Shown: piece after piece, positions 7,755 through 15,417 of the stretch | How the letters are laid out: every line of letters starts with the position of its first letter | How positions within the stretch are numbered: position 1 is the first letter of the stretch | NCBI GenBank assembly: GCA_005799025.1 | Contig: SYHX01000051.1 | Coordinates: 1-47,036 of the forward strand | Source of the DNA: Bacteroidota bacterium | GTDB lineage: Bacteria; Bacteroidota; Bacteroidia; UBA7662 | DNA: 47,036 bases | Direction: 5' to 3' | Position numbers and translations under genes: made by a program | Notes under the pieces: generated by a model | Databases searched by the model: none | The model's input: the letters and a program-made list of their open reading frames with translations, nothing else | What the model was told of the DNA's origin: nothing

Positions 7755-9137
7755 TCAGCGATACACACCGCGTTTACGGTTAATGCCCAAAAAGTAAATT
7801 CCAATGATAAAATACAAGGCCAAAAAGAGGGCAGAATTACGCATGGAACCGGTCCACTCGTTGATGAAACCGAAGCTGAATGTCCCAAAGACAATCGCCA
7901 GCTTCTCCGTCAAATCGTAGAACGAAAAAAACGATGCATTGTTAAGCGTATTGGCTGGAATCATTTTGGCATAGGTGCTCCGTAACAACGTCTGAGTACC
8001 TCCCATGATGACCCCCACCACCGCGGCCATGATATAGAACTGGTATTCCTCGGTGACTTGAGCCGCCGCAATACAGACGGCAACCCAGATCAAGGAGGTC
8101 AGCATGAGCAAGCGAATATTCCCGTAGCGAGCCGCCCCACGAGCAAATCCAAACGAACCCGCGATGGCAATCAACTGGATCAGAAGTATCACCCCTATGA
8201 GGCGATCAGAGGACAAGCGCAGAACCTCCGCCCCGAAGAGCGAGGCCACCAACATGATCGTCTGCAGGCCAGCACAGGTGAAAAAGTAAGCCCACAGAAA
8301 GGTTTTGAGATCAGGCATTTGGCGTATTCGCTCGATGACAGATCGTAGTTCACCCCAACCGATTCGCAACCATCCCCCGATGCCATGAACAGGCAGCCCA
8401 GACCCGCTTGGCCTTTCGGTAGGCAACCCCCGTATCGTAATACGGGAAAAGCCCCACCACCACAGACCAACACTCACAAACGATAGCCTTGTGACCCCCG
8501 CGGTATCCATGTTCAACCAACCCGGATTGAGAATGAATAGCAGGTTGATGACCAAAAGCAAGACGGAGCCTACGTATCCGTAAGCAAAGCCCTTGGCACT
8601 GACCTTGTCCATTTGATCCTCGGTCACAATGACCGGAAGAAAAGCATTGTAAAACAATGCAGAACCTGCCCACGAAAATGCCGCAATCACAAAGCAGGCC
8701 ATACCCCAGGCCAAGGTGGCACCTGTCATGAAATACAGGCCTAGGCAGGCCAGGCTACCCAGGGTGATGAACATGTTCATCATCATTTTGCGCTTGGCCC
8801 CGTAATCGGCCATACCCGACAGCAAAGGCGAAACGAAAGCCACGGACAAATAGGCCAAGGCCACAGCGTACGAATAAAGACTCCCTGCAGGCACTTCCCA
8901 AGAACCCCATTTCACAAAAGAAACCCATTCCGAACCTTCGCCCAATTGGTTGGCGACTTGCCGCGACCATCCGCGCTCCTTGGAAAGGGCTTCGGTTACC
9001 CCACTATAATAAATGGGAAAGATGGCCGAGGTAATGCAGAGATTGTACACCGAATTGGCCCAATCATAAAAGCACCAAGCTCGAATTACTTTGGGTTGGT
9101 TTTTGGGGGCTTCCGATTGAGGGGGTAATTGGTTCAT
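7755..9137 (-). CDS. MFS transporter, UMF1/Atg22-like family
   Basis: A 460-residue integral membrane protein with about 12 hydrophobic segments. The N-terminal WCFYDWANSVYNLCI stretch is the hallmark of the UMF1 family (Atg22-like, 'unknown major facilitator'), and the central SGMADYGAKRKMM matches the MFS loop 2-3 motif. The substrate is unknown. It is the first gene of the long minus-strand run, followed after 17 bases by the LutA-like protein, so an organic acid or similar metabolite is one guess. A good Bacteroidota promoter lies just upstream (TTG-N20-TAGCTTTG). UMF1 proteins are widespread in Bacteroidota. Confidence 0.87.
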   Translation of the reverse strand: MNQLPPQSEAPKNQPKVIRAWCFYDWANSVYNLCITSAIFPIYYSGVTEALSKERGWSRQVANQLGEGSEWVSFVKWGSWEVPAGSLYSYAVALAYLSVAFVSPLLSGMADYGAKRKMMMNMFITLGSLACLGLYFMTGATLAWGMACFVIAAFSWAGSALFYNAFLPVIVTEDQMDKVSAKGFAYGYVGSVLLLVINLLFILNPGWLNMDTAGVTRLSFVSVGLWWWGFSRITIRGLPTERPSGSGLPVHGIGGWLRIGWGELRSVIERIRQMPDLKTFLWAYFFTCAGLQTIMLVASLFGAEVLRLSSDRLIGVILLIQLIAIAGSFGFARGAARYGNIRLLMLTSLIWVAVCIAAAQVTEEYQFYIMAAVVGVIMGGTQTLLRSTYAKMIPANTLNNASFFSFYDLTEKLAIVFGTFSFGFINEWTGSMRNSALFLALYFIIGIYFLGINRKRGVYR

Positions 9138-9157
9138 CTCGAATTAAGGGCCATGGA

Positions 9158-9188
9158 CAAAGCTAACCTGCGCGGGACCTGCCGCCAA
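9158..9188 (-). promoter_or_regulatory. Putative sigma-A promoter (TTG-N20-TAGCTTTG) of the MFS-to-plsC run
   Basis: Read on the minus strand, TTG (9188-9186) is followed by 20 bases and then TAGCTTTG (9165-9158), which ends 20 bases before the ATG at 9137. Both halves match the known Bacteroidota consensus (-33 TTG, -7 TAnnTTTG) and the spacing falls in the accepted range. It is the best two-part promoter in the window. Confidence 0.6.
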
Positions 9189-9256
9189 GAAACAGTCCAC
9201 CAAAACCTAGTAGAATCAAACAAATCGACCCCCATGATGTTATTCCCCTAATTATC

Positions 9257-9667
9257 ATGAAAATTACCGTGGGACGGGTGGCCCATTTCAATGCTGCCCA
9301 TCGCTTGTACCGACCCGATTGGGATGAGGCCCGTAACCGGGAAGTTTTTGGGAAATGCTCCTTGACCAATTACCATGGGCACAACTACGAAATGAAGGTC
9401 GAAGTAACCGGTACAGTGGATCCCGAAACAGGGTATGTCATCGACCTGAAGGTTCTTTCTGATTTAATCGCTAATAAAGTGACTGATCGTCTTGATCACC
9501 GCAATCTCAATCTTGATATTCCCGAATTTGCCAACCTCAACCCAACCGCTGAGCACATCTCCGCTTTAATTTGGAATATCCTCCGTGGTGAATTACCTGA
9601 CCACTTGGATTTAAAAGTAATTTTGTATGAAACACCCCGAAATTATGCTATCTGCACGGGACCTTGA
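9257..9667 (+). CDS. 6-pyruvoyl-tetrahydropterin synthase family protein, C-x5-HGH type
   Basis: A 136-residue T-fold enzyme of COG0720, acting on 7,8-dihydroneopterin triphosphate, the product of the next gene. Zinc ligands are His15 (FNAAH), His40 and His42 (YHGHNY), with catalytic Cys34 in FGKC. The spacing Cys34-x5-His40-Gly-His42 is that of animal PTPS (biopterin pathway), whereas QueD has C-x3-HGH. The segment LDHRNLNLDIPEF also follows the animal PTPS pattern (LDHKNLDMDVPYF, from memory). Automatic pipelines would probably call it QueD or 6-carboxytetrahydropterin synthase. It overlaps folE. The product is therefore likely 6-pyruvoyl-tetrahydropterin or a related reduced pterin, by inference. 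Confidence 0.9.
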   Translation: MKITVGRVAHFNAAHRLYRPDWDEARNREVFGKCSLTNYHGHNYEMKVEVTGTVDPETGYVIDLKVLSDLIANKVTDRLDHRNLNLDIPEFANLNPTAEHISALIWNILRGELPDHLDLKVILYETPRNYAICTGP

Positions 9668-10328
9668 GCTCCTCGATGCCTACGAAAGAGGCGAACACCA
9701 TCAGCCAGGTTCAACGGATACCCCGTTAAGAGAAGACGCTTTTGCCATGGATGACGATCTCAAAATGGAGTTAATTTCCAAACATTTTCGGGAAATCATG
9801 AATATTTTGGGATTGGATCTCACCGATGACAGTCTGCGTGGAACTCCGGACCGGGTGGCCAAAATGTATGTCAAAGAAATTTTCAGCGGCCTTAATCCTG
9901 CCAATAAACCCAAGATTGCGCTCTTCGAAAACAAATACGAATACAACCAAATGTTGGTCGAGAAGGATATCGTGGTCCACTCCAATTGCGAGCATCACTT
10001 TGTACCCATTGTAGGCAAAGTTCATGTGGCGTACTTCTCTTCTGGCAAGGTCATCGGCCTCTCCAAAATCAATCGTTTGGTCCATTATTATGCCCGCAGG
10101 CCGCAAGTCCAAGAGCGTCTGACCAAGCAAATTGCTGAAGGCCTCCAAGAAGTCCTGCATACCAAGAATGTTGCCGTCATCGTGGATGCGGCCCACCTAT
10201 GTGTTTCGATGCGTGGTGTCCAAGACCATGGAGGCACCACCATCACCGCCTCGTACTCCGGAGTTTTCGAACAAGAGAACGTTCGCAGTGAATTCCTGAA
10301 GTACCTCGAAATCGGCAAGAATACCTGA
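9627..10328 (+). CDS. folE: GTP cyclohydrolase I
   Basis: A 233-residue enzyme converting GTP to 7,8-dihydroneopterin triphosphate, the entry to folate and pterin synthesis. Zinc ligands are visible as Cys121 and His124 (HSNCEHHF) and Cys192 (HLCVSMRG); the catalytic GLSKINR and SMRGVQDHGG motifs are intact. Residues 1-40 are a low-similarity N-terminal extension as in eukaryotic enzymes. The frame starts 41 bases inside the PTPS gene; ATG 9645 is an alternative, overlapping by 23 bases. The stop TGA at 10326-10328 shares its A with the start ATG of the next SDR (TGATG), so the genes are likely translationally coupled. Confidence 0.96.
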   Translation: MKHPEIMLSARDLELLDAYERGEHHQPGSTDTPLREDAFAMDDDLKMELISKHFREIMNILGLDLTDDSLRGTPDRVAKMYVKEIFSGLNPANKPKIALFENKYEYNQMLVEKDIVVHSNCEHHFVPIVGKVHVAYFSSGKVIGLSKINRLVHYYARRPQVQERLTKQIAEGLQEVLHTKNVAVIVDAAHLCVSMRGVQDHGGTTITASYSGVFEQENVRSEFLKYLEIGKNT

Positions 10329-11044
10329 TGGAGACTTCGCTCGCCGGGCGTAGTTACCTCGTGGTAGGAGCTTCGTCTGGAATCGGCGCAGAGCTGGTTC
10401 GTCAATTGCATAATCGTGGTGCCCTTGTTTATGCTTGGGGTAGGCAGCCTCTCGAGGGAGTAACAAGCTCATGGACATTTTGGGATGTGTTATCGGGAGA
10501 GCCAGCCCCGGCAGCTTCTTTGCCAGAAACGCTTCACGGTCTGGCCTATATGCCAGGTAATATTCCGTTGAAGCCCTTCCACCGAACCTCCTTGGAGGAA
10601 TTTCGTCAGACCCTAGACCTCAATTTGGTGGGCGCCGTCCAGAGCATCCAAGCGGCCCTCCCAGCACTCAAAAACGCAGGGGGGTCCTCTGTGGTCTTAA
10701 TGAGCACGGTCGCGGCCCGCGTTGGTATGCCCTTTCACAGCTCCATCGCTGCGGCCAAAGCAGCCTTGGAAGGCCTTACCCTGAGTTTGGCTTCCGAATA
10801 CGCCGGTCAACAGATTCGCTTCAACGCCGTCGCCCCCTCATTGACCCGCACTCCCCTTGCAGGGTCCTTACTTTCTACTCCTGAGAAGGTGGAGGCCTCT
10901 GGCAAAAGACATCCCTTGGGCCGAGTAGGCGAAGCCTCTGAACCAGCGGCTGCGATCAGGTTCCTGCTGGATCCTGAATCTTCCTGGGTCACCGGGCAAG
11001 TCTGGGGCGTGGACGGTGGAATGGCCAACCTCAAAGGTATTTGA
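10328..11044 (+). CDS. Atypical SDR with no catalytic tyrosine, in a pterin-photolyase operon
   Basis: A 238-residue Rossmann-fold protein with VGASSGIG (residues 13-20) and the C-terminal WVTGQVWGVDGGM stretch typical of SDRs. The usual NNAG motif is replaced by YMPG and the active-site YxxxK reads Ile140-Ala-Ala-Ala-Lys144, so the catalytic Tyr is missing; Ser126 is present. It starts on the TGA of folE (TGATG) and its own TGA overlaps the start of the photolyase in the same way. Sepiapterin reductase, the third enzyme of animal biopterin synthesis, is also an SDR, but it needs that tyrosine. So this is either an altered pterin reductase, a non-catalytic partner, or an enzyme with other chemistry. 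Confidence 0.85.
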   Translation: METSLAGRSYLVVGASSGIGAELVRQLHNRGALVYAWGRQPLEGVTSSWTFWDVLSGEPAPAASLPETLHGLAYMPGNIPLKPFHRTSLEEFRQTLDLNLVGAVQSIQAALPALKNAGGSSVVLMSTVAARVGMPFHSSIAAAKAALEGLTLSLASEYAGQQIRFNAVAPSLTRTPLAGSLLSTPEKVEASGKRHPLGRVGEASEPAAAIRFLLDPESSWVTGQVWGVDGGMANLKGI

Positions 11045-12372
11045 TGCCCTCCAATCCCGTTCACCTGCATTGGTTTCGCAGGGACCTGCGCTTGGACGAT
11101 AACCAAGCCTTGAAATTGGCCCTGAACAGCGGGGCCAAAGTGCAAGGGATCTTCATCTTCGACCGCAATATCCTAGATAAACTGGACCACAAACAGGATG
11201 CGAGGGTCATGTTCATTCATCGCACCCTTCAAGCCATGCATCACGAATTGCAAGCTTACGGGAGCGGATTGAAAGTCTATTACGGGCAACCTGAGCAAGT
11301 ATGGTCCAAAATTGTGGAGGAGATACCGGTTCGTCATGTGTTCTGGAACAGGGATTACGAACCCTATGCCCGTGAACGAGACCAGGCCGTCACGGCATTG
11401 TTGCAACAAAGGGGCATTGCGATAACCACCGCCTCGGATCATTGCCTCATGGAGCCAGGAAGGGTCTTGAAAGGGGATGGAACGCCCTATACCGTCTTTA
11501 CCCCTTTTGCCAGGCGTTGGCGGGATTTGATCACCGGCAACGAACTGCAACCCGTTCCAATCACCGAGGAGGAAAAGCAACGATGGGCAAGCCAACCCAA
11601 GAAAGCCTTGACGCCGACCCTGGAGGATATGGGTTTCCAAGATTCTTCCATTCCTTGGCCGGAATTGCAAATTAATACCAATGTGTTACAAAAATATGCC
11701 GAACAGAGGGATATCCCCTCCTTGGAAGGCACCAGCCGCCTGGGGTTGCACCTTCGCTTTGGAACCCTCTCGGTTCGAAAGCTTGCATCGAAGGCGATTA
11801 CCCTAAGCGATACCTTCATGAACGAATTGATTTGGAGGGATTTCTACCAAAGCATTTTGTGGCATTACCCCCACACGGTGAATCGAGCATTCAAGCCGGC
11901 CTACGATCATATTGCATGGCGGAACAATCCGGAAGAATTCGAGCGTTGGTGCCAAGGGAATACGGGTTACCCCATCGTCGATGCCGGAATGAGGCAACTC
12001 AAAGAAAGCGGGTGGATGCACAACAGGGTGCGGATGATTGTCGCCAGTTTCCTGACCAAGCATTTACTGATTGATTGGCGTTGGGGCGAAGCCTGGTTTG
12101 CCACGCACCTCCTGGATTACGATTTGGCGAGCAACGTAGGAGGTTGGCAATGGGCCGCCGGATGCGGTAACGACGCGGCACCGTATTTCCGCGTTTTCAA
12201 CCCGTATGAACAGACCCGCAAATTCGACCCCCAAGGGCATTATATCCACCGCTGGGTTCCCGAAGTGGATGAACTTACGTATCCTGCGCCAATGGTGGAC
12301 CATGCCCAAGCTCGGCTTAGAGCCTTGGCTACCTACAAGGAGGGACTTGCCTCGGTAGATTCCTCCAAGTAA
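11044..12372 (+). CDS. phrB: Deoxyribodipyrimidine photolyase (class I CPD photolyase/cryptochrome)
   Basis: A 442-residue light-dependent DNA repair flavoprotein. The N-terminal Rossmann-like antenna domain begins VHLHWFRRDLRLDDN. The C-terminal FAD domain contains NELIWRDFYQ, GWMHNRVRMIVASFL, and GGWQWAAGCGNDAAPYFRVFNP (residues 366 on), which includes the FAD-binding Asn/Asp and tryptophans of the electron-transfer chain. Length is close to E. coli PhrB (about 470). The first ATG at 11041-43 in the ORF track is a TTG; ATG 11044 overlaps the SDR stop and is chosen. The antenna pigment cannot be read, but placement after pterin genes suggests a reduced pterin or folate. The 3' end overlaps the convergent gene by 40 bases. 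Confidence 0.94.
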   Translation: MPSNPVHLHWFRRDLRLDDNQALKLALNSGAKVQGIFIFDRNILDKLDHKQDARVMFIHRTLQAMHHELQAYGSGLKVYYGQPEQVWSKIVEEIPVRHVFWNRDYEPYARERDQAVTALLQQRGIAITTASDHCLMEPGRVLKGDGTPYTVFTPFARRWRDLITGNELQPVPITEEEKQRWASQPKKALTPTLEDMGFQDSSIPWPELQINTNVLQKYAEQRDIPSLEGTSRLGLHLRFGTLSVRKLASKAITLSDTFMNELIWRDFYQSILWHYPHTVNRAFKPAYDHIAWRNNPEEFERWCQGNTGYPIVDAGMRQLKESGWMHNRVRMIVASFLTKHLLIDWRWGEAWFATHLLDYDLASNVGGWQWAAGCGNDAAPYFRVFNPYEQTRKFDPQGHYIHRWVPEVDELTYPAPMVDHAQARLRALATYKEGLASVDSSK

Positions 12373-13424
12373 GTACACCCCGGGATTTCGGTAATCAATT
12401 TGGGCCCAAAGGCCTGGGCCGGCGTAAGGAAGCCCACCATCCCCCTGTGCTTAAGCTCGGGGATTCGCTGCACCAGATGGACTGCGCTAAGGGCCGTTAA
12501 ACGATAACTTTCAGGCAATTGCAGCCTTGCTTCCACTGAGACCCCCGAAGGATTGGTGATGCGCCCGTACACCATCGCAGATCCATGCTCGAGTTCAAGG
12601 GGTGATGGACCCCATACCGAACGATCCACTTTGCCCTGTAAAAATCGGCGGACCATTCGCATTCTTAACAACGGATTAAAAATAAATTGGAATTTCAGGA
12701 TACGGTGTAAAAGCCGTGAAGCCGTGGTCATTGTTACGATATGGGGTATGCCCGTGCAAATCCCAGCGGTGAATAAATCTCCCCAAGGAATGCTGATGCA
12801 CCATGAGCTTCGATCACCCCAATCAATGCGTTCCAAAAGACGTCCTACCGGACGCGGTTGTATTTTCCCATCGACTCTCTCAGCTCCCGATTCACCAATT
12901 CGTGTCAACAAGGACGATAAAGTGCCATGGGAAATTCGGCTTCCAAAATTCCCAAAGGCGAGCATCAAACGATCCCCGTCCGGGCAACGCTCGGCCAAAT
13001 GCATCGCCATGCAATCGGTAGGGACCACATCAAAGCCGATGGCCGGCATCAACACAATGCCCGCCTTCTTGGCTTGATCGTTCATACGGTGCAATCCTTC
13101 CAGGACCGCCAGCTCCCCAGTGATGTCCAGGTAGTGAACGCCCGTTCGCAGGCAGGCTTTGGCCAATGCCCGGTAGGTGTGCACAAAGGGTCCAGCACAA
13201 TGCAAAACTGATTCCAAACCCCGAAGACCCTCGACAATCGCCTCCGAGTCCTCCAAAGCAAAGACCCTGTAGTCCAATCCGTGTGATAGCGCCAATTCAC
13301 GGACCTTGGTCGCGTTACGACCGGCTAACACCGGACGCAATCCTTGCGTTACCGCATGCGCCACCACCAAACGACCGGTATAACCCGTCGCTCCATAAAT
13401 CATCCACAGTAAGGGCGCGCTCAT
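12333..13424 (-). CDS. Saccharopine dehydrogenase-like NAD(P)-binding protein
   Basis: A 363-residue protein of the saccharopine dehydrogenase/trans-acting enoyl reductase-like superfamily. The N-terminal Rossmann motif is YGATGYTGRLVV, followed by LAGRN, and a second half with DITGELAVLEG and PAIGFDVVPTDCMAMHLAE, which is characteristic of this group. The substrate is unknown. It lies 21 bases after a flavin-reductase-like gene in a minus-strand run. The last 40 bases overlap the convergent photolyase gene, so expression of one may influence the other. True lysine-pathway function is unlikely from length and sequence. Confidence 0.82.
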   Translation of the reverse strand: MSAPLLWMIYGATGYTGRLVVAHAVTQGLRPVLAGRNATKVRELALSHGLDYRVFALEDSEAIVEGLRGLESVLHCAGPFVHTYRALAKACLRTGVHYLDITGELAVLEGLHRMNDQAKKAGIVLMPAIGFDVVPTDCMAMHLAERCPDGDRLMLAFGNFGSRISHGTLSSLLTRIGESGAERVDGKIQPRPVGRLLERIDWGDRSSWCISIPWGDLFTAGICTGIPHIVTMTTASRLLHRILKFQFIFNPLLRMRMVRRFLQGKVDRSVWGPSPLELEHGSAMVYGRITNPSGVSVEARLQLPESYRLTALSAVHLVQRIPELKHRGMVGFLTPAQAFGPKLITEIPGCTYLEESTEASPSL

Positions 13425-13445
13425 ATTCTGTCATCGACCTAGCGC

Positions 13446-14372
13446 TTAACCATCCTTACCCATCATCGCCAAGGCCAAGGCTTGCTCCGTTTGCCCTTGT
13501 TCCAGCAAGAGGCTGATCCGAAGGACCAGCTCGGAGCGCCCTTCCGGGCTTGAGGGTTCGAAAGTAGGCGCAGTGAATTGCTCCTGGAAAATTTCTTTAC
13601 ATCGTTCTATGTTTGGAATCGAGGGCTGATTCCCCAATCTGGCCAAGCGGTTACCATCCAAGGTTCCGTATTCTTGGAGCCATTTTGGCAAAGCATCCAC
13701 ACCAATACCGCAAGTTCTCAGCGGCTTCTCCACCTCGAACAAGCCCATGGACGAACGGGTGTACCAATCCCCCCCTAGCCTGGCAACGGCATCTACAGCA
13801 TAGGGATCGATGGAACCCGTGGGCAAGAGGACCTCACGAGCTACATGAAAATAAACCACTTCGCAAATCACCAAATTACCCGCCCCACCTTCTGTGCCCA
13901 ATGGCTTAACTTCCATGACTTTACATTCCATTTGCACAGGCGATTCGGCTACCCGGGGCGGGGCTACCTTCAAGGAAGGCCATGCTGTCAATCCTACCTT
14001 TTGAAATTCATTGACCCCATCGGCGTATTCCGAAGAAGCCAAGGAAACCTGTTCAACCAAAGCGAAGGGCACGACCTGAATCACCACCTCGGGAATTTCC
14101 ATAACATTGCGTAAGGTATGCTTGGAACTCCCATCGCGTACCCGCAATGCGGGCGAAAAGATCAATACCGGAGGATTGGCGCTGAATACATTAAAAAAAC
14201 TAAAAGGCGACAAATTAACTTCCCCATGTCGGTTAATGGTCGATGCCAACGCCACCGGCCTTGGCCCTACTGCGCCTTGCAAAAGGTTCTGAACCGACAT
14301 CGTGTCCAAATTGGCAGGGTCCCACCCTTCAAAATGCCATGAGGTACCCGATGGGGTGGTTGCCGAGCTCAT
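13446..14372 (-). CDS. Flavin reductase family protein, long form
   Basis: A 308-residue protein. Residues about 20-190 form the FMN-binding split-barrel of flavin reductases (GPRPVALASTINRHGEVNLSPFSFFNVFSANPPVL is the FMN-binding signature). Common flavin reductases are 170-210 residues; the roughly 100 extra residues at the C-terminus are helical and charged, probably a Bacteroidota-specific tail. The frame in the track extends to 14489, but ATG 14372 overlaps the stop of the upstream FAH gene (ATGA) and fits translational coupling. In flavobacteria similar proteins sit beside FAH and homogentisate dioxygenase, which hints at aromatic degradation. The partner oxygenase is not in the window. 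Confidence 0.87.
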   Translation of the reverse strand: MSSATTPSGTSWHFEGWDPANLDTMSVQNLLQGAVGPRPVALASTINRHGEVNLSPFSFFNVFSANPPVLIFSPALRVRDGSSKHTLRNVMEIPEVVIQVVPFALVEQVSLASSEYADGVNEFQKVGLTAWPSLKVAPPRVAESPVQMECKVMEVKPLGTEGGAGNLVICEVVYFHVAREVLLPTGSIDPYAVDAVARLGGDWYTRSSMGLFEVEKPLRTCGIGVDALPKWLQEYGTLDGNRLARLGNQPSIPNIERCKEIFQEQFTAPTFEPSSPEGRSELVLRISLLLEQGQTEQALALAMMGKDG

Positions 14373-15385
14373 TGAGGGGTCTTCTTGAGCGCGAGGATTG
14401 AAAAGGCATCCGGATCCGCCACGATCGTATTGGTCAGCGTCCCGAGGCCCGTGATTTCCAATTCCATAACATCCCCTGGGGCCAACCAACGGGGTTGATA
14501 GCCTTCGGGGTCCAAGCGCCTGCCGGTGCCGTTAAGTTCCAGAAAGCAACCCGTGCCTACCGTACCGGATCCAATAACATCACCCGGCATGATGTAGGCC
14601 CCGTAGGCACAGCGTTCAATAATTTCGGCGAAGGTCCAGTCCATATCCTTCATGTTCCCCCTCGATACTTCAACCCCGTTCAGCCTGGCCTCCATTTCCA
14701 GGGCCAATGAGCGTCCAGTATGACCCGCTTTGGGAGGGCAAGCCCAAGTTTCCAATTCGTCGGGGGTGACTAGATAAGGCCCCAAGGCGGTTGCGAAGTC
14801 CTTGCCCTTGGCGGGACCCAGGCTCAGGAGCATTTCCTCCATTTGCAAGGTCCGCGCACTCCAATCGTTCATGATGGTGTACCCGGCAATGTAGAGATCG
14901 GCCTCCTCGGCGCGGACATTGCGACCAGCTCTTCCGATCACCACCGCAACTTCCAACTCAAAATCCAATTGCCGGAAATGATCGGGCATGCAGAGCACAG
15001 ACCCTGGCCCGATAATCGCCTGATGGTTGGTGAAATAAAAAATAGGTTGATGGTCAAATTCTGGGATCATATCAACCCCCCGATTCCGACGAGCCGCGGC
15101 CACATGTTGCCTGAAGGCATAGCCATCCCGGCATGAGGCGGGCCTGGGTACCGGCGCAAGCCAATCCTTGGCCTCCAAGGCCAAAGGCTTGATGGGGGCA
15201 TCCCCTTGGAGTACTCGTTGCTCAAGACCGCGCAGGGCATCCATGGCGGCCTCGCCTTGCTCCAAGAAGGCCATCATATCGGGTCCGCATTGAGGATTCC
15301 AAGTACTTGCATCCCAGGCTTGTTCCGCAGCCCAAAGGGCTACCCTGTCTTTTCCGGATGTTGAACGGTACGATATTAATTTCAT
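14369..15385 (-). CDS. Fumarylacetoacetate hydrolase family protein
   Basis: A 338-residue metal-dependent C-C hydrolase of the FAH superfamily, which in tyrosine degradation splits fumarylacetoacetate into fumarate and acetoacetate. The metal-binding glutamates are in LDFELEVAVVIG and the aspartate in GYTIMNDWSAR; the FAKGFD-like region appears as PAKGKDFATALGPYLVTPDEL. A distal GTVGTGCFLE loop is present. The start is ATG 15385 (MKLISYRST); the ORF track begins 7 codons earlier at an unsupported site. It overlaps the flavin-reductase-like gene and lies 32 bases after a class III aminotransferase. Tyrosine catabolism is likely but not proven, since related hydrolases have other substrates. 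Confidence 0.87.
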   Translation of the reverse strand: MKLISYRSTSGKDRVALWAAEQAWDASTWNPQCGPDMMAFLEQGEAAMDALRGLEQRVLQGDAPIKPLALEAKDWLAPVPRPASCRDGYAFRQHVAAARRNRGVDMIPEFDHQPIFYFTNHQAIIGPGSVLCMPDHFRQLDFELEVAVVIGRAGRNVRAEEADLYIAGYTIMNDWSARTLQMEEMLLSLGPAKGKDFATALGPYLVTPDELETWACPPKAGHTGRSLALEMEARLNGVEVSRGNMKDMDWTFAEIIERCAYGAYIMPGDVIGSGTVGTGCFLELNGTGRRLDPEGYQPRWLAPGDVMELEITGLGTLTNTIVADPDAFSILALKKTPQ

Positions 15386-15417
15386 AGCTATTCGATCAGG
15401 CCCCAAAGGTAAGGAAC

